DNA of 64,000 nucleotides from Dokdonia pacifica (GTDB lineage Bacteria > Bacteroidota > Bacteroidia > Flavobacteriales > Flavobacteriaceae): positions 496,001 to 560,000 of the forward strand of contig NZ_FZNY01000001.1 in assembly GCF_900188275.1 (NCBI RefSeq), read 5' to 3'. Every line of letters starts with the position of its first letter. Positions within the stretch are counted from its first letter, which is position 1. Below the pieces are notes generated by a model. The model made no database searches. It saw only the letters and a program-made list of their open reading frames with translations, and was not told where the DNA came from. A program made the position numbers and the translations under genes. Below, one piece after another: positions 52,168 through 60,418 of the stretch.

Positions 52168-53172
52168 ATGCTCATGATTTTAGTTACAGGAGGCACAGGA
52201 CTGGTTGGAATGCATTTATTACTTGCGCTTACGCAAGAAAATAAACCCGTGCGTGCGACGTTCAGATCTCTGGAAAAAGTAAATGAGGTGGATGCTTTTT
52301 TTGCTTTCGCGAAAGCGGAAAAACAATTTAAAACTATTGATTGGATAGAAGCCGATATCACAGACGTACCTTCCTTAGAACCCGTTTTTAAAGATATTAC
52401 ACATGTATATCATTGTGCGGCACTCATCTCTTTTGACCCTTATGATTTTCAAAAATTATTAAAAGTTAATGTTGAAGGAACTGCAAATATTGTAAATCTA
52501 TGTCTAGCACATCAAATACAAAAGCTATGTCATCTAAGTTCTGTCTCTGCTTTAAGCAAATTACCAAACAATCCTATTACAGAAGATAATATCTGGGATG
52601 CAAACGAAGCTAATTCTGTATATGCTATTTCAAAATACGGAGCTGAAATGGAAGTTTGGCGAGGTACACAGGAAGGATTAGACGCTATTATTTTCAATCC
52701 TGTTATTATTTTAGGAGAAGGAGATTATACAAAAGGCAGTGGCACATTATGCGACTATGCATTAAAACAGAAACGCTTTTATCCAAAAGGAAGTAATGGT
52801 TTTATAGATGTAAAAGATGTCGTAAACCTTATGATACAAGGCCTACATAGCTCTATTACAAAAGAACGCTATATCCTAGTAGGAGAAAACACATCTTATA
52901 AAGATATATTAGAACGTATGGCCCTGCAGTTTTCTAAAAAACCACCCAAAAAGCCACTTTCTAATAGCCTTCTAAAACTAGTCATTACTGGAGATTGGCT
53001 TTTAGGAATACTTACTCGCAAACGGAAAATCACACATATAAGTGCGGCTTCTATTCAAGGAGAAAAGACCTACAGTTCTGAAAAAGCAAAACAGCAATTG
53101 TCATACACTCCTACACCTATAACAGACACCTTAGAGCGAATACAACATCATATAACTACAAAGAGTCTATAA
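52168..53172 (+). CDS. NAD-dependent epimerase/dehydratase-family protein (extended SDR)
   Basis: 334 residues (ATG 52174 also possible). N-terminal Rossmann fold with TGGTGLVG (~8-15) and the active-site pair in YAISKYG (Tyr ~153, Lys ~157). The C-terminal half (~180-330) is less conserved, as in the atypical/extended SDRs that act on nucleotide sugars or dihydroflavonol-type substrates. Substrate unknown. The palindrome at 52303 encodes AFAKA at residues ~47-51, in a variable loop after the first strand pair. Its 3' end overlaps the DUF4296 gene by 17 bp (53156..53172). Confidence 0.83.
   Translation: MLMILVTGGTGLVGMHLLLALTQENKPVRATFRSLEKVNEVDAFFAFAKAEKQFKTIDWIEADITDVPSLEPVFKDITHVYHCAALISFDPYDFQKLLKVNVEGTANIVNLCLAHQIQKLCHLSSVSALSKLPNNPITEDNIWDANEANSVYAISKYGAEMEVWRGTQEGLDAIIFNPVIILGEGDYTKGSGTLCDYALKQKRFYPKGSNGFIDVKDVVNLMIQGLHSSITKERYILVGENTSYKDILERMALQFSKKPPKKPLSNSLLKLVITGDWLLGILTRKRKITHISAASIQGEKTYSSEKAKQQLSYTPTPITDTLERIQHHITTKSL
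52303..52316. repeat. Short palindrome (intragenic, SDR gene)
   Basis: Perfect GCTTTCGCGAAAGC. Read as Ala-Phe-Ala-Lys-Ala in FFAFAKAEKQ. Confidence 0.95.
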
Positions 53173-53656
53173 CTATTTCTTTAGATATTCGAATAGGGGA
53201 ACGTGGTTTTTCTATTTTACCAGCAATACTATCTGATCTTTTGATACTATCTTTCTCTCTTTGAATTTCTCGAGCTCTTGCCGTACGTAGCGAATCTTTC
53301 ACCTTCTTTTCTAGCTTTGCTAAAGAATCATAATGAGAAAACTCTCCTTCAATTCGTTTTTGAATAGAGAGATACATATCCCTATAACCTTCGATGTCTG
53401 AAGAGTAATATGAAACACTTTTTGCATACTGTACGCTATCTATTCCAAATTTTTCAAAAACATAGGTTTCTGGATTGACATCATATTGACTCAGCTTCTG
53501 TATATCATAGCCTCTGGCACTATTTACGATAGCTATTTCATAAATAATCTCTTCCATTTTTGCTCTCTCAATAAGATTTGCTGGCTTTTCTACAGGTGGA
53601 ATATCCTGACAGCTTATAACAAAGAAAACAAAGAATATATATAGGAATGGTTTCAT
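53156..53656 (-). CDS. DUF4296 lipoprotein
   Basis: 166 residues with a lipobox Cys at 16 (FFVISC). The middle (MEEIIYEIAIVNSARGYDIQKL, YVFEKFGIDSVQYAKSVSYYSSD) matches the DUF4296 family of Bacteroidota lipoproteins, of unknown function. A charged coiled coil and Ser/Lys-rich tail complete the protein. It overlaps the dihydroorotase stop by one base and is convergent with and overlaps the SDR gene by 17 bp. Third and last gene of the dpm-pyrC run. Confidence 0.85.
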   Translation of the reverse strand: MKPFLYIFFVFFVISCQDIPPVEKPANLIERAKMEEIIYEIAIVNSARGYDIQKLSQYDVNPETYVFEKFGIDSVQYAKSVSYYSSDIEGYRDMYLSIQKRIEGEFSHYDSLAKLEKKVKDSLRTARAREIQREKDSIKRSDSIAGKIEKPRSPIRISKEIVIDSL

Positions 53657-54996
53657 TATCTATCAAAGGTTAATCGCTCTCCAAAAGTATCATCATATAC
53701 TTTAAAATTCTTATAGGCTAGCCTTCCATTTACAAAAGTATGCGTGATACGTGACTTAAATGTAGTGCCTTCAAAGGGAGACCACCCACATTTATATAAG
53801 ATATTATCTTTTTGTACCGTCCAAGGCGCATTCAAATCTACAAGAACTAAATCTGCCTTATATCCTTCTCTAATAAATCCTCGTTTTTCTACTTGAAATA
53901 AAATAGCTGGATGATGAGACATTTTCTCAACAATTTTCTCTAAAGTAATTTTCCCTTGATGGTAAAATTCTAGCATAGCAGGTAAAGCATGTTGTACTAA
54001 TGGGCCACCACTCGGTGCTTTTGTATAAGCTTGATTTTTCTCTTCTAATGTGTGAGGAGCGTGATCTGTAGCTATGACATCTATCCTATCGTCTAGAAGT
54101 GCTTTTAGTAGTTCATCTCTATCTGCAGCTGTTTTTACAGCAGGATTCCATTTGATATGTGTGCCTTTATCTTCATAATCTTGATCTGAAAACCATAAAT
54201 GATGTATACACACTTCTGAAGTAATTTTCTTTTCTTCTAATGGAGTCTTATTATCAAAAAGATGTGTTTCTTTAGCCGTAGAGAGATGGAAGACATGTAA
54301 TTTGGCACCTGTCTTTTTTGCAAGTTCTATTGCCTTAGAAGAAGAAATATAACACGCATCTTCACTACGAATAATAGGATGTAAGTGAATTGGAATATCA
54401 TCTCCGTAGCGTTCTTTATAAATCGCTAAATTATTTTTAATAGTCTCTTCATCTTCACAATGCACAGAAATTCTTAAATCTGTAGAAGAAAATATTTTTT
54501 CTAAAACTTTTTCATCATCTACAAGCATATTTCCTGTAGAACTTCCTAAAAATAGTTTAAGCCCAGCAACGTTTTTCTTATCTACTTTAAGAATCTCTTC
54601 CAAATTATCATTAGTTCCTCCAAACATAAAAGAATAATTTGCATGAGAGTTCTTCTTTGCAATTGCAAATTTTTCTTCTAATTTTTCAATCGTAGTCGTT
54701 TGCGGGTTTGTATTAGGCATTTCCATAAAAGAAGTAATCCCACCTGCAACCGCAGCTCTTGACTCACTTTTAATATCTGCCTTGTGTGTAAGTCCTGGCT
54801 CTCTAAAATGTACTTGATCATCTATAACCCCAGGCAATAAATACTTCCCTTCAGCATCAAAAACATGTACATCTGGAGATTTTGCACTTATACTTTCTCC
54901 TATTTCTTGAATAATTCCATGATGTACGAGGATATCCCCATGTGTGATAGTACCCTCATTTACTATATGTACATCTTTTATTAATATTTTTTCCAT
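53656..54996 (-). CDS. pyrC: Dihydroorotase-like amidohydrolase
   Basis: 446 residues, class I dihydroorotase length; makes dihydroorotate in pyrimidine synthesis. Metal-binding residues: IDDQVHFREPG (residue 61 is Gln where the first His of HxH is usual; H63 stays), the carboxylated lysine in AGLKLFLGSSTG (K147), H179 in SVHCEDE, a His in LHVFHLST, and Asp in IATDHAPHT. The Q-V-H form is shared by Bacteroidota dihydroorotase-like proteins as I recall, so it may be the normal enzyme of the phylum. Starts one base after the GT2 gene's stop. Confidence 0.88.
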   Translation of the reverse strand: MEKILIKDVHIVNEGTITHGDILVHHGIIQEIGESISAKSPDVHVFDAEGKYLLPGVIDDQVHFREPGLTHKADIKSESRAAVAGGITSFMEMPNTNPQTTTIEKLEEKFAIAKKNSHANYSFMFGGTNDNLEEILKVDKKNVAGLKLFLGSSTGNMLVDDEKVLEKIFSSTDLRISVHCEDEETIKNNLAIYKERYGDDIPIHLHPIIRSEDACYISSSKAIELAKKTGAKLHVFHLSTAKETHLFDNKTPLEEKKITSEVCIHHLWFSDQDYEDKGTHIKWNPAVKTAADRDELLKALLDDRIDVIATDHAPHTLEEKNQAYTKAPSGGPLVQHALPAMLEFYHQGKITLEKIVEKMSHHPAILFQVEKRGFIREGYKADLVLVDLNAPWTVQKDNILYKCGWSPFEGTTFKSRITHTFVNGRLAYKNFKVYDDTFGERLTFDR

Positions 54997-54997
54997 A

Positions 54998-55726
54998 TTA
55001 CTTTTTCCCCTTAAAAAGATGATTTAATCGTAATCGTATTACTCCAAAAACAGCTTCTGAAATAATTCCTTTACTCATTTTACTTTGTCCTTTAGTTCGA
55101 TCTGTAAAAACAACAGGTATTTCTACAATTGCAAACTTTTTAATGTATGCTTTATATTTCATTTCTATTTGAAATGCATATCCTACAAAACGAATCTTAT
55201 CTAAGTTTATGGCTTTAAGCACTTCTTTTTTATAACATATAAAGCCTGCTGTTGTATCATGTATATTCATACCTGTTACTAAGCGTACATACTTAGAAGC
55301 ACCCCAAGAGAGTAAAACTCTACCCATAGGCCAATTTACTACATTAACCCCAGTCACATAACGCGATCCTATTGCTACATCTGCTTGATTTTTTGCACAA
55401 GCATTATAAAGTCTAATCAAATCATTGGGATTATGCGAAAAATCTGCATCCATCTCAAAAATATATTCATAGTCCTTATCTAATGCCCATTTAAAGCCTG
55501 CAATATACGCCGTTCCTAAACCAAGCTTCTTTTCCCGTTCTATAATAAATAAACGATCCCCATACACATCTTGCAACTCCATTATCTTTTTTGCAGTACC
55601 ATCTGGCGAACCATCATCTACTACTAGAATATCAAATGCACGCTGCAATGCAAAAATATTACGCACAAGACGTTCTATATTTTCAATTTCATTATAGGTA
55701 GGTATAACTACTAAAGCGTTTGTCAT
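54998..55726 (-). CDS. Polyprenol monophosphomannose synthase-like GT2 glycosyltransferase
   Basis: 242 residues. N-terminal GT-A domain: LVVIPTYNEIENIE, LVVDDGSPDGTA, and the DxD in EMDADFSHNP. No transmembrane helix, as in the soluble/short form of dolichyl-phosphate mannose synthase. It should transfer mannose (or another hexose) from a nucleotide sugar to a polyprenol phosphate carrier, supplying surface glycan or lipid mannosylation. First gene of a minus-strand run with pyrC and a DUF4296 lipoprotein, without clear metabolic connection. Confidence 0.88.
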   Translation of the reverse strand: MTNALVVIPTYNEIENIERLVRNIFALQRAFDILVVDDGSPDGTAKKIMELQDVYGDRLFIIEREKKLGLGTAYIAGFKWALDKDYEYIFEMDADFSHNPNDLIRLYNACAKNQADVAIGSRYVTGVNVVNWPMGRVLLSWGASKYVRLVTGMNIHDTTAGFICYKKEVLKAINLDKIRFVGYAFQIEMKYKAYIKKFAIVEIPVVFTDRTKGQSKMSKGIISEAVFGVIRLRLNHLFKGKK

Positions 55727-55835
55727 TAACTATTGCTTTTGGCAAATGTACTTATTTTATAGATGTAGAAAATATGAAGTTGGTGGCTTTTACAGGTATT
55801 TTATGGTATTTTTAACGCATCTTAAATCATACTAA

Positions 55836-56486
55836 TTGGAAACTACCTTAAAAACAATCATTAACAAAGACTGGATCACCTTACTTCTGGTGCTCTCATT
55901 TCTAGTACTTGTAATAGGTAAGTTTTTTTACACACAACAATTTCAAGGATTGCTTCCCTTTTTAGGATCAGATAAGTATACGACTAGAACTAAAGATAAA
56001 AAGGCATTACATCCATTTACAGTACTATTATCCATCCATCAAATCACTATATTTTCTTTATTCCTTTTTTTATGGTATTCCATATCATTAGGAAAAGAAT
56101 ATACACAGTTACCTGACTTATACATTAAGATACTTATAGGTTATTTAGCTTTTGAAGTTGTAAAAACACTTATTGATAAAATAATTGGCTATTTACTAAA
56201 TGTTCAAGGAGTCATGCAATTGTACCTAAACAGGAAGCTAAACTTTAAAAATTTGTTAAGTATTCTTGTCCTAATTCTTTGTTTTTATGTAGTTTATAGT
56301 GATTTTGTTACCATTCAACTCTTACAAATAAGTTTATGGTCTATTGTTGGCTTATACTTCATTTCATTAGCGATAACAATAAGTAAATATCAAGATCAAA
56401 TTCTTTCGCTTCCATCTTATTTTATTTTGTATTTTTGCACTCTCGAAATAGCACCCTACTATATTTTGTATCATATAGCTACATAA
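55836..56486 (+). CDS. DUF4271 membrane protein (TTG start)
   Basis: 216 residues with about six transmembrane helices, matching the DUF4271 family that is regularly next to hemD in Bacteroidota. The start must be the TTG at 55836 (protein METTLKTIINKDW); no ATG lies near the N-terminus. The position of the first helix right after it supports this. Its function is unknown, but it stands 29 bp before hemD and the pair is probably an operon. Confidence 0.83.
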   Translation: METTLKTIINKDWITLLLVLSFLVLVIGKFFYTQQFQGLLPFLGSDKYTTRTKDKKALHPFTVLLSIHQITIFSLFLFLWYSISLGKEYTQLPDLYIKILIGYLAFEVVKTLIDKIIGYLLNVQGVMQLYLNRKLNFKNLLSILVLILCFYVVYSDFVTIQLLQISLWSIVGLYFISLAITISKYQDQILSLPSYFILYFCTLEIAPYYILYHIAT

Positions 56487-56515
56487 ATAGATAGGGTTTT
56501 ATAAAAAGAGTATCT

Positions 56516-57262
56516 ATGAAAGTGAAAACTATTTTAGTCTCACAACCAAAGCCAAAGGTTGAAAACTCGCCGTACTTTGAATTAGAGCAAAGGCAACGCG
56601 TAAAGATAGATTTCATCCCATTTATTCATGTGGAAGGAGTCTCTAGCAAAGAGGTCCGATTACAGAAAGTAGACCTAAATGACTACACGGCTATTATATT
56701 AACAAGTCGTAACGCCGTAGATCACTTCTTTAGAATTGCAGAAGAAATGCGTTTTAAAGTGCCAGATACAATGAAGTATTTTTGCCAAAGTGAAGCTGTA
56801 GCTTTTTATCTACAAAAATATGTGGTATACCGTAAACGTAAAATCTATGTTGGTAAACGCACATTTGTAGAAATGACACCACTTATCAAGAAACACAAAA
56901 ACGAAAAGTTTTTATTACCTTCTTCAGATAAGCTAAAAGACATTATTCCTCAAACACTTGATGAATTAGGTGTAGACTGGAAAAAATCTACATTCTACAA
57001 AACAGTAGTAAGTGATTTGTCTGATTTAGAAAATGTGTTTTATGATATTCTTGTATTCTTTAGCCCTAGTGGAATAGAGTCATTACTTCATAACTTCCCA
57101 AATTTTAAGCAAAACGACACTCGCATTGCTGTTTTTGGAAACACAACAATAAAAGCAGCTGAAAAAGCAGGTCTTAAAATCAACATTCAAGCGCCTACAC
57201 CACAGACTCCGTCTATGACAATGGCATTAGAAAAATATATTAAAGAGGTAAACAAAAAATAA
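56516..57262 (+). CDS. hemD: Uroporphyrinogen-III synthase
   Basis: 248 residues, normal for HemD, which closes and inverts ring D to form uroporphyrinogen III for haem. The family is poorly conserved; supporting marks are the two-domain layout, ILTSRNAVDHFFRIAE (domain 1), FLLPSSDKLKDIIPQTL (hinge) and FFSPSGIESLLHNFP / AVFGNTTIKAAEKAGL (domain 2). Context with DUF4271 strengthens the call. A terminator follows at 57281 and a long repeat element at 57315. Confidence 0.88.
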   Translation: MKVKTILVSQPKPKVENSPYFELEQRQRVKIDFIPFIHVEGVSSKEVRLQKVDLNDYTAIILTSRNAVDHFFRIAEEMRFKVPDTMKYFCQSEAVAFYLQKYVVYRKRKIYVGKRTFVEMTPLIKKHKNEKFLLPSSDKLKDIIPQTLDELGVDWKKSTFYKTVVSDLSDLENVFYDILVFFSPSGIESLLHNFPNFKQNDTRIAVFGNTTIKAAEKAGLKINIQAPTPQTPSMTMALEKYIKEVNKK

Positions 57263-57280
57263 CCTTTTTTTACGCATCAT

Positions 57281-57313
57281 AAACCCACAAGATTATATGT
57301 TGTGGGTTTTTTT
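57281..57313 (+). terminator. Terminator after hemD
   Basis: 10 bp stem AAACCCACAA / TTGTGGGTTT (57281..57290 and 57300..57309) then T-run. Confidence 0.88.
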
Positions 57314-57314
57314 A

Positions 57315-57380
57315 TACGCTTTCGCGAAAGCGAATTTATGAGATTCACAACTATCGAGAGAGCGAAGCGTTAAAGCGCAT
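57315..57380 (+). repeat. Long repeat element, copy F
   Basis: TACGCTTTCGCGAAAGCG (full palindrome, 57318..57331), then AATTTATGAGATTCACAA, CTATCGAGAGAGCGAAGCG, TTAAAGCGCAT. Differs from the other long copies in keeping a perfect short palindrome as its left arm. Confidence 0.85.
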
Positions 57381-57432
57381 ATACATCAACCAAAAAATAG
57401 CAGCAGATAGCTGGTAACACAGGATATCTTCC

Positions 57433-57440
57433 TATTTTTG
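57433..57440 (+). promoter_or_regulatory. -7 promoter box of aspS
   Basis: TATTTTTG followed by C, about 122 bp before the ATG, leaving an unusually long leader. Confidence 0.7.
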
Positions 57441-57453
57441 CAACCAAGTTAAC

Positions 57454-57543
57454 TGCCTCAGGACAATTTCAAGAGGCAATTGCTTAAACTAATTTTTTGA
57501 TTTCGAGAGTACCCTCGAAATGTTTACATCTCGATTTATCGAG
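57454..57543 (+). promoter_or_regulatory. Structured leader of aspS with three hairpins
   Basis: TGCCTC/GAGGCA (57454..57478), TTTCGAG/CTCGAAA (57501..57520) and CTCGA/TCGAG (57530..57543) follow one another between promoter and start. CTCGA at 57514 could pair with TCGAG at 57539, so structures 2 and 3 may exclude each other. No T-box or known riboswitch motif was recognised. Confidence 0.5.
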
Positions 57544-57561
57544 TAAAAAGTACCAAAATAC

Positions 57562-59310
57562 ATGTACAGAAGTCACAACAACGGAAGCCTAAGAGCTAGC
57601 GATACAAATACAGAAGTGACCCTTTCAGGATGGGTTCAGAAATCTAGAGATAAAGGATTTATGATCTGGGTAGATTTACGAGATCGTTACGGAATCACTC
57701 AACTTATTTTTGATGAAGAGCGCACTCCAAAAAACATTATGGAGCAAGCTCGCACATTGGGAAGAGAATTTGTAATCCAAGTAAAAGGAACTGTTATTGA
57801 ACGTGCCTCTAAAAATCCTAATATCCCTACTGGAGACATTGAAATTTTGGTGTCTGAACTTACAGTTCTTAATGAAGCCTTAACACCTCCCTTTACAATT
57901 GAAGATGAAACAGATGGAGGAGAAGACCTTCGTATGAAATACAGATACTTAGACATACGAAGAAACCCCGTAAAAGACAGTTTAATCTTCCGTCATAGAG
58001 TAGCGATGGAGGTACGAAAGTATCTCTCTAACGAAGATTTTATAGAAGTAGAAACCCCATACCTTATTAAATCTACACCCGAAGGCGCTCGTGATTTTGT
58101 AGTTCCTTCTCGTATGAATGAAGGACAATTTTATGCATTACCGCAATCTCCGCAAACCTTCAAACAACTCCTCATGGTAGGAGGAATGGATAAGTATTTC
58201 CAAATTGTAAAATGTTTTAGAGATGAAGATTTAAGAGCAGATCGCCAACCGGAGTTTACACAAATAGACTGCGAGATGGCATTTGTAGAACAAGAAGATA
58301 TCTTAAACATTTTTGAAGGATTAACACGCCACTTACTGAAAGAAATAAATGGTGTTACTGTAGAAAAATTTCCAAGAATGCTGTATGATGATGCTATGCG
58401 CTTGTATGGAAATGACAAACCAGACATTCGTTTTGGAATGGAGTTTGGCGAGTTAAACGACGTAGCACAACATAAAGATTTTAAAGTTTTCAATAGTGCC
58501 GAGCTTGTTGTAGGAATTGCTGTTCCTGGAGGAAATAGCTACACACGAAAAGAAATAGACAAACTTATAGACTGGGTAAAACGCCCACAAGTAGGTGCAT
58601 TAGGTATGGTATATGCTCGTTATAATGACGATGGCTCATACAAATCTTCTGTAGATAAGTTTTATGATCAAGAAGATCTTGCAAAATGGGCAGATGTAAC
58701 AGGAGCAAAACCTGGAGACCTTATCTGTGTACTTTCTGGAGATACAAATAAAGTAAGAGCACAATTAAGTGCTTTACGCATGGAACTAGCTGAAAGACTA
58801 GGCCTTAGAGACCCTAAAGTATTTGCACCATTATGGGTAATAGACTTCCCGTTATTAGAACTAGATGAAGAAACAGGGCATTATCACGCAATGCACCACC
58901 CATTTACCTCTCCAAAACCAGGGCAAATAGAATTACTCGCTACAGATCCTGGCGCTGTAAAGGCAAATGCATATGACCTTGTTTTAAATGGAAATGAAAT
59001 AGGAGGAGGATCTATCAGAATTCATGATAAACAAACACAAGCCTTAATGTTTGACTATTTAGGGTTTACTCCTGAGGAAGCAAAAGCACAATTTGGATTT
59101 CTAATGGATGCTTTCCAATATGGCGCACCACCACACGGCGGACTTGCTTTTGGTCTTGACAGACTTGTTGCTATATTAGGAGGGCAAGAGACCATTCGAG
59201 ATTTTATTGCATTCCCTAAAAACAATAGTGGCCGTGACGTTATGATTGACGCTCCAGCAGCCATTGATGAAGAACAACTTAAAGAATTACACCTTAAAGT
59301 ACATGCATAA
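57562..59310 (+). CDS. aspS: Aspartyl-tRNA synthetase
   Basis: 582 residues, a bacterial-type class II AspRS. An N-terminal OB-fold anticodon domain (1-~110, [24 protein letters not shown]), motif 2 ([21 protein letters not shown]), an inserted GAD domain (~270-420) and motif 3 ([15 protein letters not shown]) are clear. It loads tRNA(Asp) with aspartate. It has its own promoter at 57433 and a leader with three hairpins. An 8 bp overlap joins its stop to the next gene (59303). Confidence 0.96.
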   Translation: MYRSHNNGSLRASDTNTEVTLSGWVQKSRDKGFMIWVDLRDRYGITQLIFDEERTPKNIMEQARTLGREFVIQVKGTVIERASKNPNIPTGDIEILVSELTVLNEALTPPFTIEDETDGGEDLRMKYRYLDIRRNPVKDSLIFRHRVAMEVRKYLSNEDFIEVETPYLIKSTPEGARDFVVPSRMNEGQFYALPQSPQTFKQLLMVGGMDKYFQIVKCFRDEDLRADRQPEFTQIDCEMAFVEQEDILNIFEGLTRHLLKEINGVTVEKFPRMLYDDAMRLYGNDKPDIRFGMEFGELNDVAQHKDFKVFNSAELVVGIAVPGGNSYTRKEIDKLIDWVKRPQVGALGMVYARYNDDGSYKSSVDKFYDQEDLAKWADVTGAKPGDLICVLSGDTNKVRAQLSALRMELAERLGLRDPKVFAPLWVIDFPLLELDEETGHYHAMHHPFTSPKPGQIELLATDPGAVKANAYDLVLNGNEIGGGSIRIHDKQTQALMFDYLGFTPEEAKAQFGFLMDAFQYGAPPHGGLAFGLDRLVAILGGQETIRDFIAFPKNNSGRDVMIDAPAAIDEEQLKELHLKVHA

Positions 59311-59566
59311 AGCAAGGCGTATTTTTATTATTCTCTTATTTTTTGCCCTAATCGGGCTCTTTGCCTTTGGATATTATTATAAATCTCAAGAAGGCCAAGA
59401 AATTTTAGGCAATAAATTAATAGGCTTTGCCTTAGCAGGCGGCTTTTTTGTGCTCATGCCCCTGTTTATCTACCATCGATGGAAAGATAAAAACATACAC
59501 GACTACATGCTTACTAAAGAGAATATCTTAAAAATGAAGGAATATAACGACTCAAAAGAGCGCTGA
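59303..59566 (+). CDS. Small two-helix membrane protein of unknown function
   Basis: 87 residues from ATG 59303, overlapping the aspS stop by 8 bp. A longer frame from 59246 exists but would lie inside aspS in another frame. Two hydrophobic helices ([21 protein letters not shown] and [22 protein letters not shown]) and a charged tail ([16 protein letters not shown]). No family recognised. The small overlap suggests it is translated from the aspS mRNA. Confidence 0.7.
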   Translation: MHKARRIFIILLFFALIGLFAFGYYYKSQEGQEILGNKLIGFALAGGFFVLMPLFIYHRWKDKNIHDYMLTKENILKMKEYNDSKER

Positions 59567-59590
59567 ATCCCATTAGTTTACAAAAATAAA

Positions 59591-59625
59591 ACGCTTTGAA
59601 AACAATATGTTAAAAATTAAAGCGT
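59591..59625. repeat. ACGCTTT/AAAGCGT inverted arms upstream of the cold-shock gene
   Basis: ACGCTTT at 59591..59597 and AAAGCGT at 59619..59625, the same outer arms as the genome palindrome, 21 bases apart, ending against the -7 box. May be a degraded long element or an operator. Confidence 0.5.
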
Positions 59626-59632
59626 AAGTTTG
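59625..59632 (+). promoter_or_regulatory. -7 promoter box of the cold-shock gene
   Basis: TAAGTTTG followed by C, 28 bp before the ATG. Confidence 0.65.
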
Positions 59633-59660
59633 CACTTTATTAATATTTTTATTTTTTATA

Positions 59661-59852
59661 ATGGAAGGAACAGTTAAATTTTTCAATGAGTCAAAAGGTT
59701 ATGGTTTTATAACTAATGACGACACCGGTAAAGATATCTTTGTACACGTTACAGGTCTTAACGGAGAAACTATCTCTGAAGGTGATAAAGTTGAGTACGT
59801 AGAAGAAGAAGGAAGAAAAGGAATGACAGCTGCACAAGTACGTGTACTGTAA
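59661..59852 (+). CDS. Cold-shock domain protein
   Basis: 63 residues, a single CspA-type OB-fold. RNP1 is KGYGFITND and RNP2 DIFVHVTGL; both aromatic surfaces for single-stranded nucleic acid are present. CspA-family proteins melt mRNA secondary structure in cold or stationary phase. It has a close promoter and a good terminator, so it is a single-gene unit. Its leader is too short for a classical cold-shock leader as in E. coli cspA. Confidence 0.93.
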   Translation: MEGTVKFFNESKGYGFITNDDTGKDIFVHVTGLNGETISEGDKVEYVEEEGRKGMTAAQVRVL

Positions 59853-59882
59853 TGATATAGATAATATCTTTTTACGATTATG

Positions 59883-59909
59883 AAAGCCTGCAAAAGCAGG
59901 CTTTTTTTA
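59883..59909. terminator. Terminator between the cold-shock gene and tadA
   Basis: 9 bp stem AAAGCCTGC / GCAGGCTTT with AAAA loop and a T-run on the plus strand. Confidence 0.9.
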
Positions 59910-59914
59910 TGTTT

Positions 59915-60364
59915 TTAATTTAAATTACGCTTCTCTACAAAAAAGCGTTTTAAAAGTTGTTTAGCCTCTTCTGCCAGCACTCCACCCTCTATAGTAGTTT
60001 TAGGATGCAACTTCGTTCCCATAGTTTTACAACCCCGTTGTTCATCGGCGGCACCATAAACAACTCTATCTATTTGACTCCAATATAAAGCTCCAGCACA
60101 CATTTGACAAGGCTCTAATGTCACATATAACGTACATTTATGTAAATATTTTCCACCAAGGTAATTAGCCGCAGCAGTAATAGCTTGCATCTCTGCATGC
60201 GCTGTGACATCTATAAGACGCTCAGTAAGATTATGTGCTCTTGCAATAATTGTATTGTTTACCACAACAACAGCTCCTACTGGTATTTCTCCAAGTTCAT
60301 AAGCAGCTTCTGCTTCAACTAATGCTCTTTTCATAAAATAAGCATCGTCAAAAGGATCTATCAT
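59915..60364 (-). CDS. tadA: tRNA adenosine(34) deaminase-like protein
   Basis: 149 residues from ATG 60364 (MIDPFDDAYFMKRAL). The frame reaches ATG 60388, but a minus-strand -7 box (60386..60393) covers that start. TadA converts A34 to inosine in tRNA(Arg). The zinc site is HAEMQAI and PCQMCAGALYWSQ (PCxxC). Family residues NNxI and TDERGC-like ADEQRGCKT fit TadA better than guanine or cytosine deaminases. Divergent from dxs with only 54 bp between starts. Confidence 0.9.
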   Translation of the reverse strand: MIDPFDDAYFMKRALVEAEAAYELGEIPVGAVVVVNNTIIARAHNLTERLIDVTAHAEMQAITAAANYLGGKYLHKCTLYVTLEPCQMCAGALYWSQIDRVVYGAADEQRGCKTMGTKLHPKTTIEGGVLAEEAKQLLKRFFVEKRNLN

Positions 60365-60385
60365 AGGAATCGTATTTTCAATATT

Positions 60386-60393
60386 CAAAAATA
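60386..60393 (-). promoter_or_regulatory. -7 promoter box of tadA (minus strand)
   Basis: TATTTTTG on the minus strand, overlapping the farther ATG at 60388 and so deciding the start at 60364. Confidence 0.6.
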
Positions 60394-60406
60394 CAATATC
60401 AAGACG

Positions 60407-60414
60407 TACCTTTG
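60407..60414 (+). promoter_or_regulatory. -7 promoter box of dxs
   Basis: TACCTTTG followed by C, only 4 bases before the dxs ATG at 60419. Transcription would begin at or next to the start codon, implying a leaderless mRNA. Confidence 0.6.
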
Positions 60415-60418
60415 CTAT

